From assembly GCA_963795555.1 (NCBI GenBank), contig CAWCHZ010000002.1, positions 62,001-126,000 on the forward strand: DNA of 64,000 nt, given 5' to 3'. Numbering within the stretch: the first letter of the stretch is position 1; every line of letters starts with the position of its first letter. The position numbers were made by a program, and so were the translations under genes. This stretch comes from CAWCHZ01 sp963795555 (lineage in GTDB: Bacteria > Actinomycetota > Thermoleophilia > Solirubrobacterales > Solirubrobacteraceae). The notes below the pieces were generated by a model, which saw only the letters and a list, made by a program, of their open reading frames with translations, was not told where the DNA came from and did not search any database. Of the stretch, positions 16,360 to 23,684 are shown piece by piece.

Positions 16360-16745
16360 AGATAACGATCGAACAGTTCGTCGAGGCCGCCGCGATGGTG
16401 CTCGACATCCACGCAGATCGGCTGCTGCCGGCGATCAAGATCTCGCTCGCCGGGTCGGCCCTTGCGGCGCCGTTCGCGAGCTACCGCGGGCACGACTTCT
16501 ATGCCGATCCGATCATCCGGGCGGCCGTGCTCGCCTCTCGACTGATGCGCAACCATCCGCTCCCGGACGGAAACAAGCGCGTCGCGCTGATCCTCATGGA
16601 CGTCTACCTGCAGAGTGAGGGGCTCGCTCTGCGTGCGGCCGCCGAGGAGATCGACCGCGTCTTTCGCGCGGTCGCGGGCCGCTCGCTCGACGAGGAGGGG
16701 TTCGCGGATTGGCTGCGCGCCCGCGTGGCCAGGGCTGATGCGTAG
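16356..16745 (+). CDS. Doc-type (Fic family) toxin
   Basis: A 129-residue protein from ATG 16356 (MEITIEQFVEAAAMVLDI); another ATG at 16332 adds eight residues that cross the putative operator. The Fic core motif reads HPLPDGNKR near residues 68-76, matching H-P-F-x-D-G-N-K-R of Doc proteins, which phosphorylate EF-Tu. The preceding YRGHDFYADPIIRAAVLASRLMRNHP is typical of the Doc family. Length is normal (about 126). The usual Phe of the motif is Leu. No Phd-type antitoxin lies upstream on the same strand; the RHH protein divergent to it is the best antitoxin candidate. Confidence 0.87.
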   Translation: MEITIEQFVEAAAMVLDIHADRLLPAIKISLAGSALAAPFASYRGHDFYADPIIRAAVLASRLMRNHPLPDGNKRVALILMDVYLQSEGLALRAAAEEIDRVFRAVAGRSLDEEGFADWLRARVARADA

Positions 16746-16802
16746 CCGTCCATACGCTCGGGCGCCGTGCCGAACGGCTCTCGACACTTCTCCTGTGACA
16801 TG

Positions 16803-16816
16803 CGAACATATGTTCG
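16803..16816. promoter_or_regulatory. LexA (SOS) box
   Basis: CGAACATATGTTCG is a perfect 14-bp palindrome matching the Gram-positive SOS consensus CGAAC-RNRY-GTTYG with no mismatch. It covers the putative ATG of the following small gene, so a bound repressor would block its transcription start or early elongation. No -10/-35 could be assigned. Confidence 0.75.
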
Positions 16817-17022
16817 TGGGGGTGGAGCTGTATGTGGCGTGTGACGGGGAGGGGTGCCGCCGACGGGCGCCGATCCCCGATCACGAGTTCGCGCATACGC
16901 AGCTGGTCGGCTGCGGCTATGGGCGTGCGTTCGCGCTGGAGGTGACCCGCTACCTGCCCAAGGGCTGGCTCTGGAAGACCGAGCAGGACCGGCCGATCGC
17001 GCTGTGCCCCGAGCACCGCTAG
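16810..17022 (+). CDS. Small Cys-rich protein under an SOS box, 70 aa
   Basis: A 70-residue protein beginning MFVGVELYVACDGEGCRRRA at ATG 16810, which lies inside the palindromic SOS box; GTG codons at 16816 and 16822 are alternative starts. Cysteines are arranged C-x4-C near residues 11-16, a third at 35, and CPEH near the C-terminus at 66-69. That suggests a small zinc-binding fold. I do not recognise the family. The upstream open frame from 16615 is antisense-type noise overlapping the Doc gene. Regulation by LexA is inferred from the box alone. Confidence 0.65.
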   Translation: MFVGVELYVACDGEGCRRRAPIPDHEFAHTQLVGCGYGRAFALEVTRYLPKGWLWKTEQDRPIALCPEHR

Positions 17023-17117
17023 CGTGAGCTGTCGCCTGGATGGCAGGTCGCGCTCGGTTGGCGAACCGGTCGCGCTCGGGTCCGCGAACGAGGTCGCGCA
17101 GTCGCCACGCGAGTCGA

Positions 17118-17489
17118 TCAGTCGGCGAACGCGCGGAATGCGGCGGTCAGCCGTCGATCGAGCGCCTCGCTCGGCGACTCGGGCGCCGGGGGAGCGCTCT
17201 GACGCTGTGGCTCGCCGGCATTGGCCTCGAGCACCAGGCTGGTGAGGAAGTGGCGCAGGTCGGCCGCGGCCTCCTCGGTCACGTCGCTGACGTGCAGGCG
17301 GCGCTTCTTGACCGTCACCGTGCCCCAGCCGCCGCTCGTCTGCTCCAGCGCGGCGACGATCGTGCGCAGCCGCCGGCGCCACCGCGAAGGCGGCCGTGGC
17401 TTGAGCTTGACGACCAGCTCGCGGTCGCGCACCAGCGCGCTCGCCCAGTCGATCTTCACCGACCCGAGCGCCGGTGGGTGAGCGGGCAT
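17118..17489 (-). CDS. Conserved hypothetical protein, 123 aa
   Basis: A 123-residue soluble protein. A strand-rich, basic central part reads DWASALVRDRELVVKLKPRPPSRWRRRLRTIVAALEQ and continues GTVTVKKRRLHVSDVTEEAAADLRHFLTSLVLEAN. The C-terminus is Pro/Ser-rich then helical. No catalytic motif is visible and I do not recognise it. Its conserved-looking hydrophobic pattern and GC-biased third codon positions support a real gene. It lies 29 bp downstream of the small DUF7218-like gene on the same strand. Confidence 0.65.
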   Translation of the reverse strand: MPAHPPALGSVKIDWASALVRDRELVVKLKPRPPSRWRRRLRTIVAALEQTSGGWGTVTVKKRRLHVSDVTEEAAADLRHFLTSLVLEANAGEPQRQSAPPAPESPSEALDRRLTAAFRAFAD

Positions 17490-17518
17490 GTCCGCGGGCT
17501 GCTCTGACGGGAGCGAGC

Positions 17519-17662
17519 TCAGGAGCCGCTCTTCTTGCCACCCCGACGCGATGCGCCGGGCGAGTTAGCGATGCGGGCGGCACGCTGCTTGCTCATGCCC
17601 TTCTTGCGCAGCCCCTCGTACTGCTTGTCGTTCTTGATGCTCGGTCCGTGATCCTTGGCCAT
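17519..17662 (-). CDS. DUF7218-like small basic protein, 47 aa
   Basis: A 47-residue protein from ATG 17662: MAKDHGPSIKNDKQYEGL then RKKGMSKQRAARIANSPGASRRGGKKSGS. This sequence style (xDHGPSIKDDxxYExLRKxGxSKxKAARIAN) is a common small actinobacterial family, DUF7218, possibly nucleic-acid binding by its basic C-terminus. A longer frame starting at 17755 exists but its first 31 residues are non-homologous. The purine-rich GAGGCTG ahead of the ATG serves as ribosome site. Confidence 0.8.
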   Translation of the reverse strand: MAKDHGPSIKNDKQYEGLRKKGMSKQRAARIANSPGASRRGGKKSGS

Positions 17663-17773
17663 CGACAGCCTCCTCGATCCGGGTTGTCCGCTCGAGCCCG
17701 ACGGCATTGCCCGCTCGAGCCAACGGTCTATTACCCGCGTCGGCACGGCTCGCAACCGCGCCAGATGTCCGCG

Positions 17774-18958
17774 TCATGGCTGCAGCAGGATCTTGATCGC
17801 GCCATCCTGCTTGCGCTGGAAGATCTCGTAGGCATGGGGAGCCTCGTCGAGCGGCAGATGGTGGCTGGCGAGCCCTTCGACGTCGAGCGGATCGTCGTCG
17901 TCGCAGACCAACGGCAGCAGCTCGTCGATCCAGCGTCTGACGTTGGCCTGGCCCATCCGCAGCTGGATCTGCTTGTCGAAGAGGTCCATCATCGGCAGCG
18001 GATCGATCGCGCCGCCGTAGACGCCGCTGAGCGAGATCGTGCCGCCGCGGCGGACGGTGTCGATCGCGGCGTGCAGGACGCTGAGCCGATCGACGCCGCC
18101 CCGCTCGATGATCCGCTCGGCCAGGCGGTCTGGCAGCAGGCCGGCGAGCTGATGGGCGAGCTTGCCGACCGGCGCCCCGTGCGCCTCCATGCCGACCGCG
18201 TCGATCACCGAGTCCGGGCCGCGCCCGTCGGTCAGGCAGCGCAGCGTCGCGGCGATGTCGGCATGGCGACGGAGATCGAGCGCCTGGACGTCGTGGCGTC
18301 GGGCGAGCTCGAGGCGCTCGTCGACGAGATCGATCCCGAAGACCTCGCGGGCGCCGCGGTGCAGAGCGATGCGGCAGCACATCTGGCCGATCGGCCCCAG
18401 CCCGAAGACGGCGAGCGTGCCGTCGGGCGGGACCGCCGCGTACTTGACCGCCTGCCAGGCCGTCGGCAGCACGTCGGAGAGGTATACGAAGCGGTCGTCG
18501 GACGGGCCCTCGGGGACCTTGATCGGCCCAAACTGCGCCTGGGGCACGCGCAACAGCTCGGCCTGACCGCCGGGAACCTGGCCGTAGAGCTTGGTGTAGC
18601 CGAACAACGCCGCGCCCTTGCCGCGCTCGCGCACCTGCGTGGTCTCGCATTGCGAGTAGAGGCCCTGATCGCACATGAAGCAGTGCCCGCAGGAGATGTT
18701 GAAGGGCACGACGACGCGGTCGCCCGGGGCGATCTGGTGCACCGCGGAGCCGACCTCCTCGACGACCCCAATCGGCTCGTGACCGAGGATGTCGCCCTCG
18801 TCGATGAATGCTCCCAGCACCTCATAGAGGTGCAGGTCCGATCCACAGATCCCGCTCGAGGTCACGCGGACGATCGCGTCGGTGGGCTCCCGGATCGTCG
18901 GATCGGGGACCCGCTCGACCCGAACGTCGCGCTTGCCGTGGTACGTGACGGCCTTCAT
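17774..18958 (-). CDS. Zinc-dependent alcohol/formaldehyde dehydrogenase (MDR family)
   Basis: A 394-residue medium-chain dehydrogenase. The catalytic zinc site is seen in GICGSDLHLY and GHEPIGVVEEVG. The structural zinc lobe is CGHCFMCDQGLYSQC, with four cysteines. The NAD-binding turn is FGLGPIGQMCCR. The overall sequence, including the LPTAWQAVKYA segment and a long insert after position 130, resembles the glutathione-independent formaldehyde dehydrogenase/threonine-dehydrogenase-like group. Substrate is uncertain. The gene is monocistronic, divergent from the epimerase at 19083. Confidence 0.9.
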   Translation of the reverse strand: MKAVTYHGKRDVRVERVPDPTIREPTDAIVRVTSSGICGSDLHLYEVLGAFIDEGDILGHEPIGVVEEVGSAVHQIAPGDRVVVPFNISCGHCFMCDQGLYSQCETTQVRERGKGAALFGYTKLYGQVPGGQAELLRVPQAQFGPIKVPEGPSDDRFVYLSDVLPTAWQAVKYAAVPPDGTLAVFGLGPIGQMCCRIALHRGAREVFGIDLVDERLELARRHDVQALDLRRHADIAATLRCLTDGRGPDSVIDAVGMEAHGAPVGKLAHQLAGLLPDRLAERIIERGGVDRLSVLHAAIDTVRRGGTISLSGVYGGAIDPLPMMDLFDKQIQLRMGQANVRRWIDELLPLVCDDDDPLDVEGLASHHLPLDEAPHAYEIFQRKQDGAIKILLQP

Positions 18959-19082
18959 CGGCTCTCCGTTCCGTTCGCCTGCTTGCGGGAGCTCTAAATC
19001 TGCCCCGGCGGCGACGTGCTAAGCAGCGGTCGCGTTGGCCCGCGCTACGTTTGGCGCCATCCTGGCCGGGCAGCAGCGCAGC

Positions 19083-20126
19083 ATGCGGGTGGTCGTAACC
19101 GGAGCGAGCGGCAACGTCGGCACGAGCCTGCTCGATGCGCTCAGCCACGACCAGCAGTTCGACTCGATCCTCGCGATCGCGCGCCGGTTGCCGGCCCGCA
19201 GCTGGCCCAGGACCGAATGGCTGGCGGCGGACGTATCGCGCGATGACCTCGAGCCCGCGCTGAGCGGTGCCGATGCGCTGGTGCACCTGGCTTGGCTGAT
19301 CCAGCCCTCCCGCCACGAGCACGTCACCTACGCCACGAACGTCACCGGCAGCGCGCGCACGTTCGAGGCCGCGGCACGCGCCGGCGTGCGCTCGATCGTC
19401 TACGCGTCGTCGGTGGGCACCTATGCCCCCGGTCCAAAGGATCGCGCGGTCGACGAGTCCTGGCCGGCCACTGGCGTCGTCGGCTCCTTCTACTCACGCC
19501 ACAAGGCGGCGGTCGAGGCACTGCTCGACGACTTCGAGCGCCGCCACCAGCAGCTGCGGGTCGTGCGGCTGCGCCCGGCGCTGATCTTCAAGCGCGAGGC
19601 CTCGGAGGGCATTCGCCGGCTCTTCGCCGGTCCGCTGCTGCCATCGCCGCTCGTCCGCCCGGGCATGCTGCCGATCCTGCCGGCGCCGCGGCAGCTGCGC
19701 TTTCAGGCGATCCACTCGCGCGATGTCGGCGAGGCCTACCGGCTCGCGTTGACGCGCGACGTGCGCGGCCCATTCAACATCGCCGCCGAGCCGGTGCTCG
19801 ACCCGTCCACCCTCGCGGCGGCGCTCGGCGCTCGACCGATCGCCATGCCGGGCGGCCTGCTGCGCGGACTTGCCGACCTGAGCTGGCGCGCCCGGCTGCA
19901 GCCCAGCCCGCCTGGCTGGATCGACATGGCGCTGTCGGTTCCGATCATGGATGTGACGCGCGCTCGGCGCGAGCTGGGCTTCGAGCCGCGCCACAGCTCG
20001 CTGAGCGCGCTGCGCGAGCTGCTGGACGGGCTCCATGACCGTGCCGGCCTCGACACACCGCCGCTGCGCCCGAGCCGCGGGCGCCTGCGCGAGCTGCTCA
20101 GCGGGATCGGTGGCAGCTCGCGTTGA
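19083..20126 (+). CDS. NAD-dependent epimerase/dehydratase (extended SDR)
   Basis: A 347-residue protein from ATG 19083 (MRVVVTGASGNVGTSLLDAL). The dinucleotide motif is TGASGNVGT, the LAW motif appears as LVHLAWLIQPS, and the catalytic triad is Ser in YASSVGTYA with YSRHK carrying Tyr and Lys. The C-terminal RQLRFQAIHSRDVGEAYRLAL segment fits NAD(P)-binding sugar epimerase-like or actinobacterial SDR48-type enzymes. The substrate is not predictable. The last 29 bp overlap the 3' end of the convergent carboxylate-amine ligase gene. Confidence 0.88.
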   Translation: MRVVVTGASGNVGTSLLDALSHDQQFDSILAIARRLPARSWPRTEWLAADVSRDDLEPALSGADALVHLAWLIQPSRHEHVTYATNVTGSARTFEAAARAGVRSIVYASSVGTYAPGPKDRAVDESWPATGVVGSFYSRHKAAVEALLDDFERRHQQLRVVRLRPALIFKREASEGIRRLFAGPLLPSPLVRPGMLPILPAPRQLRFQAIHSRDVGEAYRLALTRDVRGPFNIAAEPVLDPSTLAAALGARPIAMPGGLLRGLADLSWRARLQPSPPGWIDMALSVPIMDVTRARRELGFEPRHSSLSALRELLDGLHDRAGLDTPPLRPSRGRLRELLSGIGGSSR

Positions 20127-21273
20127 AGCGCTCGGAGGTCTCGCCGAAGCGCTCCGCCAGCCAGGCGGGAAGCGCCGCGATCCCGCGCTCGGCTGCGAAC
20201 GCGCGCTGACGCAACGCGCCGTTGCGTCGAGCCAGCGCGAGCGCAAGCCGCAGCTCGGCGACGCAGTCGAGCTCGCGGGCAAGCGGCGCAAGCTCCTCGA
20301 TCAGCGCCTGCAGACGTTCCCTCGTCGGCTGGCGTGCCCCGCTGTCGAGATCGGCGAGCGTGCCCTGCACGCCATCGCGACAAGCCGACCAACGGTTCTC
20401 GGCGATGCGCCAGCTCGCGTCGCAGGGCAGCGTCTCGCCCGCGTCGTAGCGGCGCGCCAGCCAGGCCACCAGGCAGTGCGCGAAGGCCGCGACGGCGGCG
20501 CTGTCGGCGCTGTCGATCTGCGCGTCGGGGCTGCGAATCTCCAGCGTGCCGTAGCTGGCGTGCGGACGCAGCTCCCACCACCACTGGCGAAGCTCGGGCA
20601 CGGTGTCGCTGGCGGCGCCCCACGCGAGCTCCGCGGCAAGCTCGCCCCAGCCGCCGAGCGCGGGCGGAATGCCCTGGCGCGGGAGCATCGTCGCGATCGT
20701 CGGGCGCACCGACGCCAGCCCGGTGTCGCGGCCCTGCTCGTAGGGTGCGTTGGCGGCGAGCGCGGCGATCTCGGGCAGCAGCGAGCGCAGCGCGTTGTAG
20801 ACGGCGAGCGCGCGGTCGGCACCGCGCACGGCGACGTGGACCTGCAGCGCGCAGACGAGCTGACGCGCCGCGACAGCTCGGTAGCGCCTGCGGATGTCGG
20901 CGTAGCGCTCGCCGACGTTGAGATCGCCTTCGCGCTCGGCGCAGGGATGAACGCCGGCCCCGAGCGCGCGTGCGACCGAGCCGGCGCGCTGCTCCAGCGT
21001 ACGGCGTGCGTCGGCAAGCAACGCGATCGCCTCGCCGACGTTGCCGCAGGGCGGCGTCAGGATCTCGATCTGGGCGGCCGGCAGCTCGAGCTTGAAGCGC
21101 GCGTCATCGCCGAGCGCCAGCAGCAGCTCGCTCGCACGCGGCGCGAGCTGGAAGGACCGCGGATCGACCAGCAGCAGCTCCTCCTCGAGACCGATGGTGA
21201 GGTCCTCGACCGAGTCGTACGCAGCGCGCAGCGCGTCGACGTCGAGCTCACGACCGGACCCGCGAGCGCTCAT
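20098..21273 (-). CDS. YbdK-type carboxylate-amine ligase (glutamate-cysteine ligase family 2)
   Basis: A 391-residue protein. The family opens with TIGLEEELLLVDP and shows KLELPAAQIEILTPPC, the GAGVHPCAEREGDLNVGERYADI region, the HVAVRGADRALAVYNALRSLLPEIAALAANAP block and YGTLEIRSPDAQ. These are typical of the GCS2/YbdK family, ATP-dependent ligases with weak glutamate-cysteine ligase activity in E. coli. Since actinobacteria usually make mycothiol or other thiols, the true substrate here is open. Divergent from the methyltransferase at 21333. Confidence 0.9.
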   Translation of the reverse strand: MSARGSGRELDVDALRAAYDSVEDLTIGLEEELLLVDPRSFQLAPRASELLLALGDDARFKLELPAAQIEILTPPCGNVGEAIALLADARRTLEQRAGSVARALGAGVHPCAEREGDLNVGERYADIRRRYRAVAARQLVCALQVHVAVRGADRALAVYNALRSLLPEIAALAANAPYEQGRDTGLASVRPTIATMLPRQGIPPALGGWGELAAELAWGAASDTVPELRQWWWELRPHASYGTLEIRSPDAQIDSADSAAVAAFAHCLVAWLARRYDAGETLPCDASWRIAENRWSACRDGVQGTLADLDSGARQPTRERLQALIEELAPLARELDCVAELRLALALARRNGALRQRAFAAERGIAALPAWLAERFGETSERFNASCHRSR

Positions 21274-21332
21274 CGCGGCCTCCGCGCGGCTCCGCGGCGA
21301 GGCACGACGTCCACGCGACCCTGGGTAGCGCG

Positions 21333-22079
21333 GTGGCGCCGCTGCGACTGATCGGGCCGGGAGGCGCGGGGGAGCCCGTGCGGCTGATCGGGCTGCCCGG
21401 CGTCTTTCACCCGCGCAGTGACTCCTGGCTGCTCGCGCGGTCGCTCGCCGAGGAGGTGGATGGAGCCGGCGCGGTGCTCGACCTGTGCACGGGCAGCGGC
21501 CTGCTCGCGATCGTCGCCGCTCAGCGTGGCGTCGAGCGCGTCGTCGCCGTCGATCTCTCGTGGCGCGCGGTGGCCACGGCGCGTATCAACGGCCGCCTCA
21601 ACGGCGTTCACGTCGATGCGCGCCAAGGAGACCTGTTCGCCCCGGTTGCCGGCGAGCGCTTCGACCTGATCGTCAGCAATCCGCCCTACGTGCCGGTCGC
21701 GGCAGTCCCAGCCGGGCGCCCCCGCGGGGCGCAGCTCGTCGGTCGCCTGGCGGCGTGGCCGCGGCGCCACCGCGCGGCGCGCGCTTGGGATGCCGGTGCC
21801 GACGGTCGCGCCCTGCTCGACCGCATCTGCGCGCTGGCGCCCGCCCATCTGCGTCCCCACGGAGTGTTGCTGCTCACGCACTCCTCGATCTGCGGCGTGG
21901 AGCGCACGCTGGAGCTGCTCGGGCGGGGCAAGCTGGAGGCCACGGTGTTGGAGCGCCGCCGCGGGGCGCTGGGGCCACTGATGCGCGCGCGGGTGCCGGC
22001 GCTGCGGGCGCGCGGCCTGCTGGCCGACGCGACGGACGACGAGGAGATCGTGGTGATCGCCGCTCGCCGGGGTGCCTAG
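21333..22079 (+). CDS. HemK/PrmC-like class I methyltransferase
   Basis: A 248-residue protein from GTG 21333. Motif I is VLDLCTGSGLLAIVAA, the acidic residue after strand 2 is AVDLSWRAV, and the substrate motif is NPPYVP, diagnostic of N-methylation of Gln/Asn/adenine amino groups as in PrmC. It lacks the N-terminal helical domain of classical PrmC. It also begins PVRLIGLPGVFHPRSDSWLLA, as in actinobacterial stand-alone HemK2-like enzymes. The target protein or RNA is unknown. Immediately after its stop begins a 24-bp repeat. Confidence 0.88.
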   Translation: MAPLRLIGPGGAGEPVRLIGLPGVFHPRSDSWLLARSLAEEVDGAGAVLDLCTGSGLLAIVAAQRGVERVVAVDLSWRAVATARINGRLNGVHVDARQGDLFAPVAGERFDLIVSNPPYVPVAAVPAGRPRGAQLVGRLAAWPRRHRAARAWDAGADGRALLDRICALAPAHLRPHGVLLLTHSSICGVERTLELLGRGKLEATVLERRRGALGPLMRARVPALRARGLLADATDDEEIVVIAARRGA

Positions 22080-22149
22080 GGCGGCTGTAGCCGACGCGCT
22101 CAGGGCCGCTGTCACCGATGCGCTTACGGTCGCTGTCGAGCGGGTAGTC
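22080..22149. repeat. 24-bp degenerate repeat after the methyltransferase stop
   Basis: Three units begin at 22080, 22104 and 22128, each of the form GG(C/T)CGCTGT followed by (A/G)CCGA(C/T)GCGCT. The third is partial. They start directly behind the TAG of the methyltransferase and fill the gap before the CDGSH gene. No coding sense. Confidence 0.65.
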
Positions 22150-22175
22150 GCGCCGTCGTGCATCGTGGCGCGAGC

Positions 22176-22412
22176 ATGACCCCCACGCCAAGCACGCGCG
22201 CGGCTCCCGTGACGATCACGCCCTATCGTGACGGACCCTACCTGGTGCGCGGGCCGGTGATCCTGCGTGACCAGGACGGGACAGAGATCCTGATCCGGCG
22301 ACGGATCGTCGCGCTGTGTCGTTGCGGGCACTCGCAGCAGCGGCCGTTCTGCGACGGGACGCACAAGTCGATCGGCTTCCGCGCGCCGAGCGCTCCCGAG
22401 CAGCTCACCTAG
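22176..22412 (+). CDS. CDGSH-type iron-sulfur protein
   Basis: A 78-residue protein from ATG 22176. The cluster-binding segment reads C-R-C-G-H-S-x7-C-D-G-T-H, i.e. the C-x-C-x-H...FCDGTH mitoNEET-type [2Fe-2S] motif with three Cys and one His ligand. The first part, ITPYRDGPYLVRGPVILRDQDG, is the conserved lead-in of actinobacterial members. It is convergent with, and shares a CTAG stop palindrome with, the iron-containing redox enzyme gene. The two occur together in many actinobacteria (recalled), so a functional link is likely. Confidence 0.93.
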   Translation: MTPTPSTRAAPVTITPYRDGPYLVRGPVILRDQDGTEILIRRRIVALCRCGHSQQRPFCDGTHKSIGFRAPSAPEQLT

Positions 22413-23563
22413 GCTCCGTCCACCGGCTGGCCGCGCAGCGAGCTGCGGCCCGCCTCCCAGGCGCCGAGCAGGTGATCGACGAAGCGCCGATCCAACGCGA
22501 CCAGCGCCGCGGCGCCGAAGAGGATGTCCGGGACCAGCCGTGGCTCGGCGCGCGCCAGCCCGCCCGCGAGATCGACCGCCGCAAGGTTCTCGTGCACCGC
22601 GTCGGCGATCACGTGCTCGTCGTAGAAGGCGCATGCCCGGGGACCGTAGCCGAGCCGGCGCAGGCCGTTGGCATAGCGCCGATTCGGCAGCGACGACGTC
22701 ATCTCGAACGCGGCCAGGTGGCCGACGATCGCGCCCCGCCAGCGCCGGTGCAGGCCGAGCAGCGACATCAAGTTGACCGTCGCCAGGGTGGTCCCCGGCA
22801 GCAGCGCGAGATAGGCCCCGTAGTCGCCGCTGAGCCCCAGCTCGATCAGCGTCTGGCGAAACAGCTCACTGTGCATGCGCTCCAGCATGCCCTCGCCGTA
22901 CTCGTCGGACTGGATCGCGATCAGCGCGGCCTTCGCCTGCCCGTCCAGGCGGGGGATCGCCCAGGAATGCGGATCGGCCTCCTTGAGCTGATAGGCCGAG
23001 CGGTGGATCGCGAACTCGAGCAGCTGCTCGCGACTGGCGCGCCGCTCGATGTAGCGCGACAGCGAGCGACCGCTGTCGGCGTCGATGATCGCACGCAACG
23101 CAAGGTCGACGTCGGGCGGCTGGGCGCCTGGCGGCTGCGGCGTCACGGGCGCGGGACTCCGACTCAGCGAGCCCGTCGCCTCCAACAGCGCGCGCTCGAA
23201 GTGGTCCTCGAGCTGTCGGCGCAGCTCGAGCAGCGAGGGCTCCCATTCCCAGCCCTCGTCGACATCCCGAAAGCCGCGATAGTGAAGCTCGTAGAGGACA
23301 TACAACGTCAGCTGCAGGTCATCGTCACTCAGCACGTCGTTGGTGTCCGGCGCGGTCACATCGGCCGCGGCGAGCGCGATGCGGGCGGGCGCGGTGCCGC
23401 GGATCGTCGTGAACAGCCGCTCGGTCAACGGGCCAATCGCCGACGGAAGCTTGACGTTGGCGCTCAGGGGATCGCGCTCGGATGGCAGGCGCGCGTCGGC
23501 GCGCCGGGGATCGCGCTCGGATGGCAGGCGCGCGTCGGCGCGCTGGGGGGAGGACGTTGCCAT
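22409..23563 (-). CDS. Iron-containing redox enzyme, haem-oxygenase-fold (HDO-like)
   Basis: A 384-residue helical protein. It carries carboxylate/histidine pairs spaced as in haem-oxygenase-like diiron proteins: the SDEYGEGMLERMHSELF block in the middle and FYDEHVIADAVHENLA near the C-terminus. ELHYRGFRDVDEGWEWEP is a further family hallmark. Members of this fold include diiron N-oxygenases and other oxidases. The family with this exact wording is usually paired with a CDGSH protein, as here. The N-terminus has a perfect 13-residue repeat (RADARLPSERDP) due to a 39-bp DNA duplication. It is probably not part of the natural-product locus that begins next door, but a role there cannot be excluded. 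Confidence 0.82.
   Translation of the reverse strand: MATSSPQRADARLPSERDPRRADARLPSERDPLSANVKLPSAIGPLTERLFTTIRGTAPARIALAAADVTAPDTNDVLSDDDLQLTLYVLYELHYRGFRDVDEGWEWEPSLLELRRQLEDHFERALLEATGSLSRSPAPVTPQPPGAQPPDVDLALRAIIDADSGRSLSRYIERRASREQLLEFAIHRSAYQLKEADPHSWAIPRLDGQAKAALIAIQSDEYGEGMLERMHSELFRQTLIELGLSGDYGAYLALLPGTTLATVNLMSLLGLHRRWRGAIVGHLAAFEMTSSLPNRRYANGLRRLGYGPRACAFYDEHVIADAVHENLAAVDLAGGLARAEPRLVPDILFGAAALVALDRRFVDHLLGAWEAGRSSLRGQPVDGA
23467..23544. repeat. 39-bp tandem duplication in the 5' end of the iron-enzyme gene
   Basis: Units at 23467-23505 and 23506-23544, nearly identical, each starting GGGGATCGCGCTCGGATGG. They encode a 13-residue repeat and keep frame. Confidence 0.9.
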
Positions 23564-23684
23564 CGCTGACGCGAGCGCTGACTACCCCTGCCTCGGCGGC
23601 GCAAAACGCGGCTGCTCACGCGGCCCCGTTGGGGTGTGCAGCGCTCGAGCGACGCCGAGGACGAGCTGGTGCCGCGGTCGGCGA

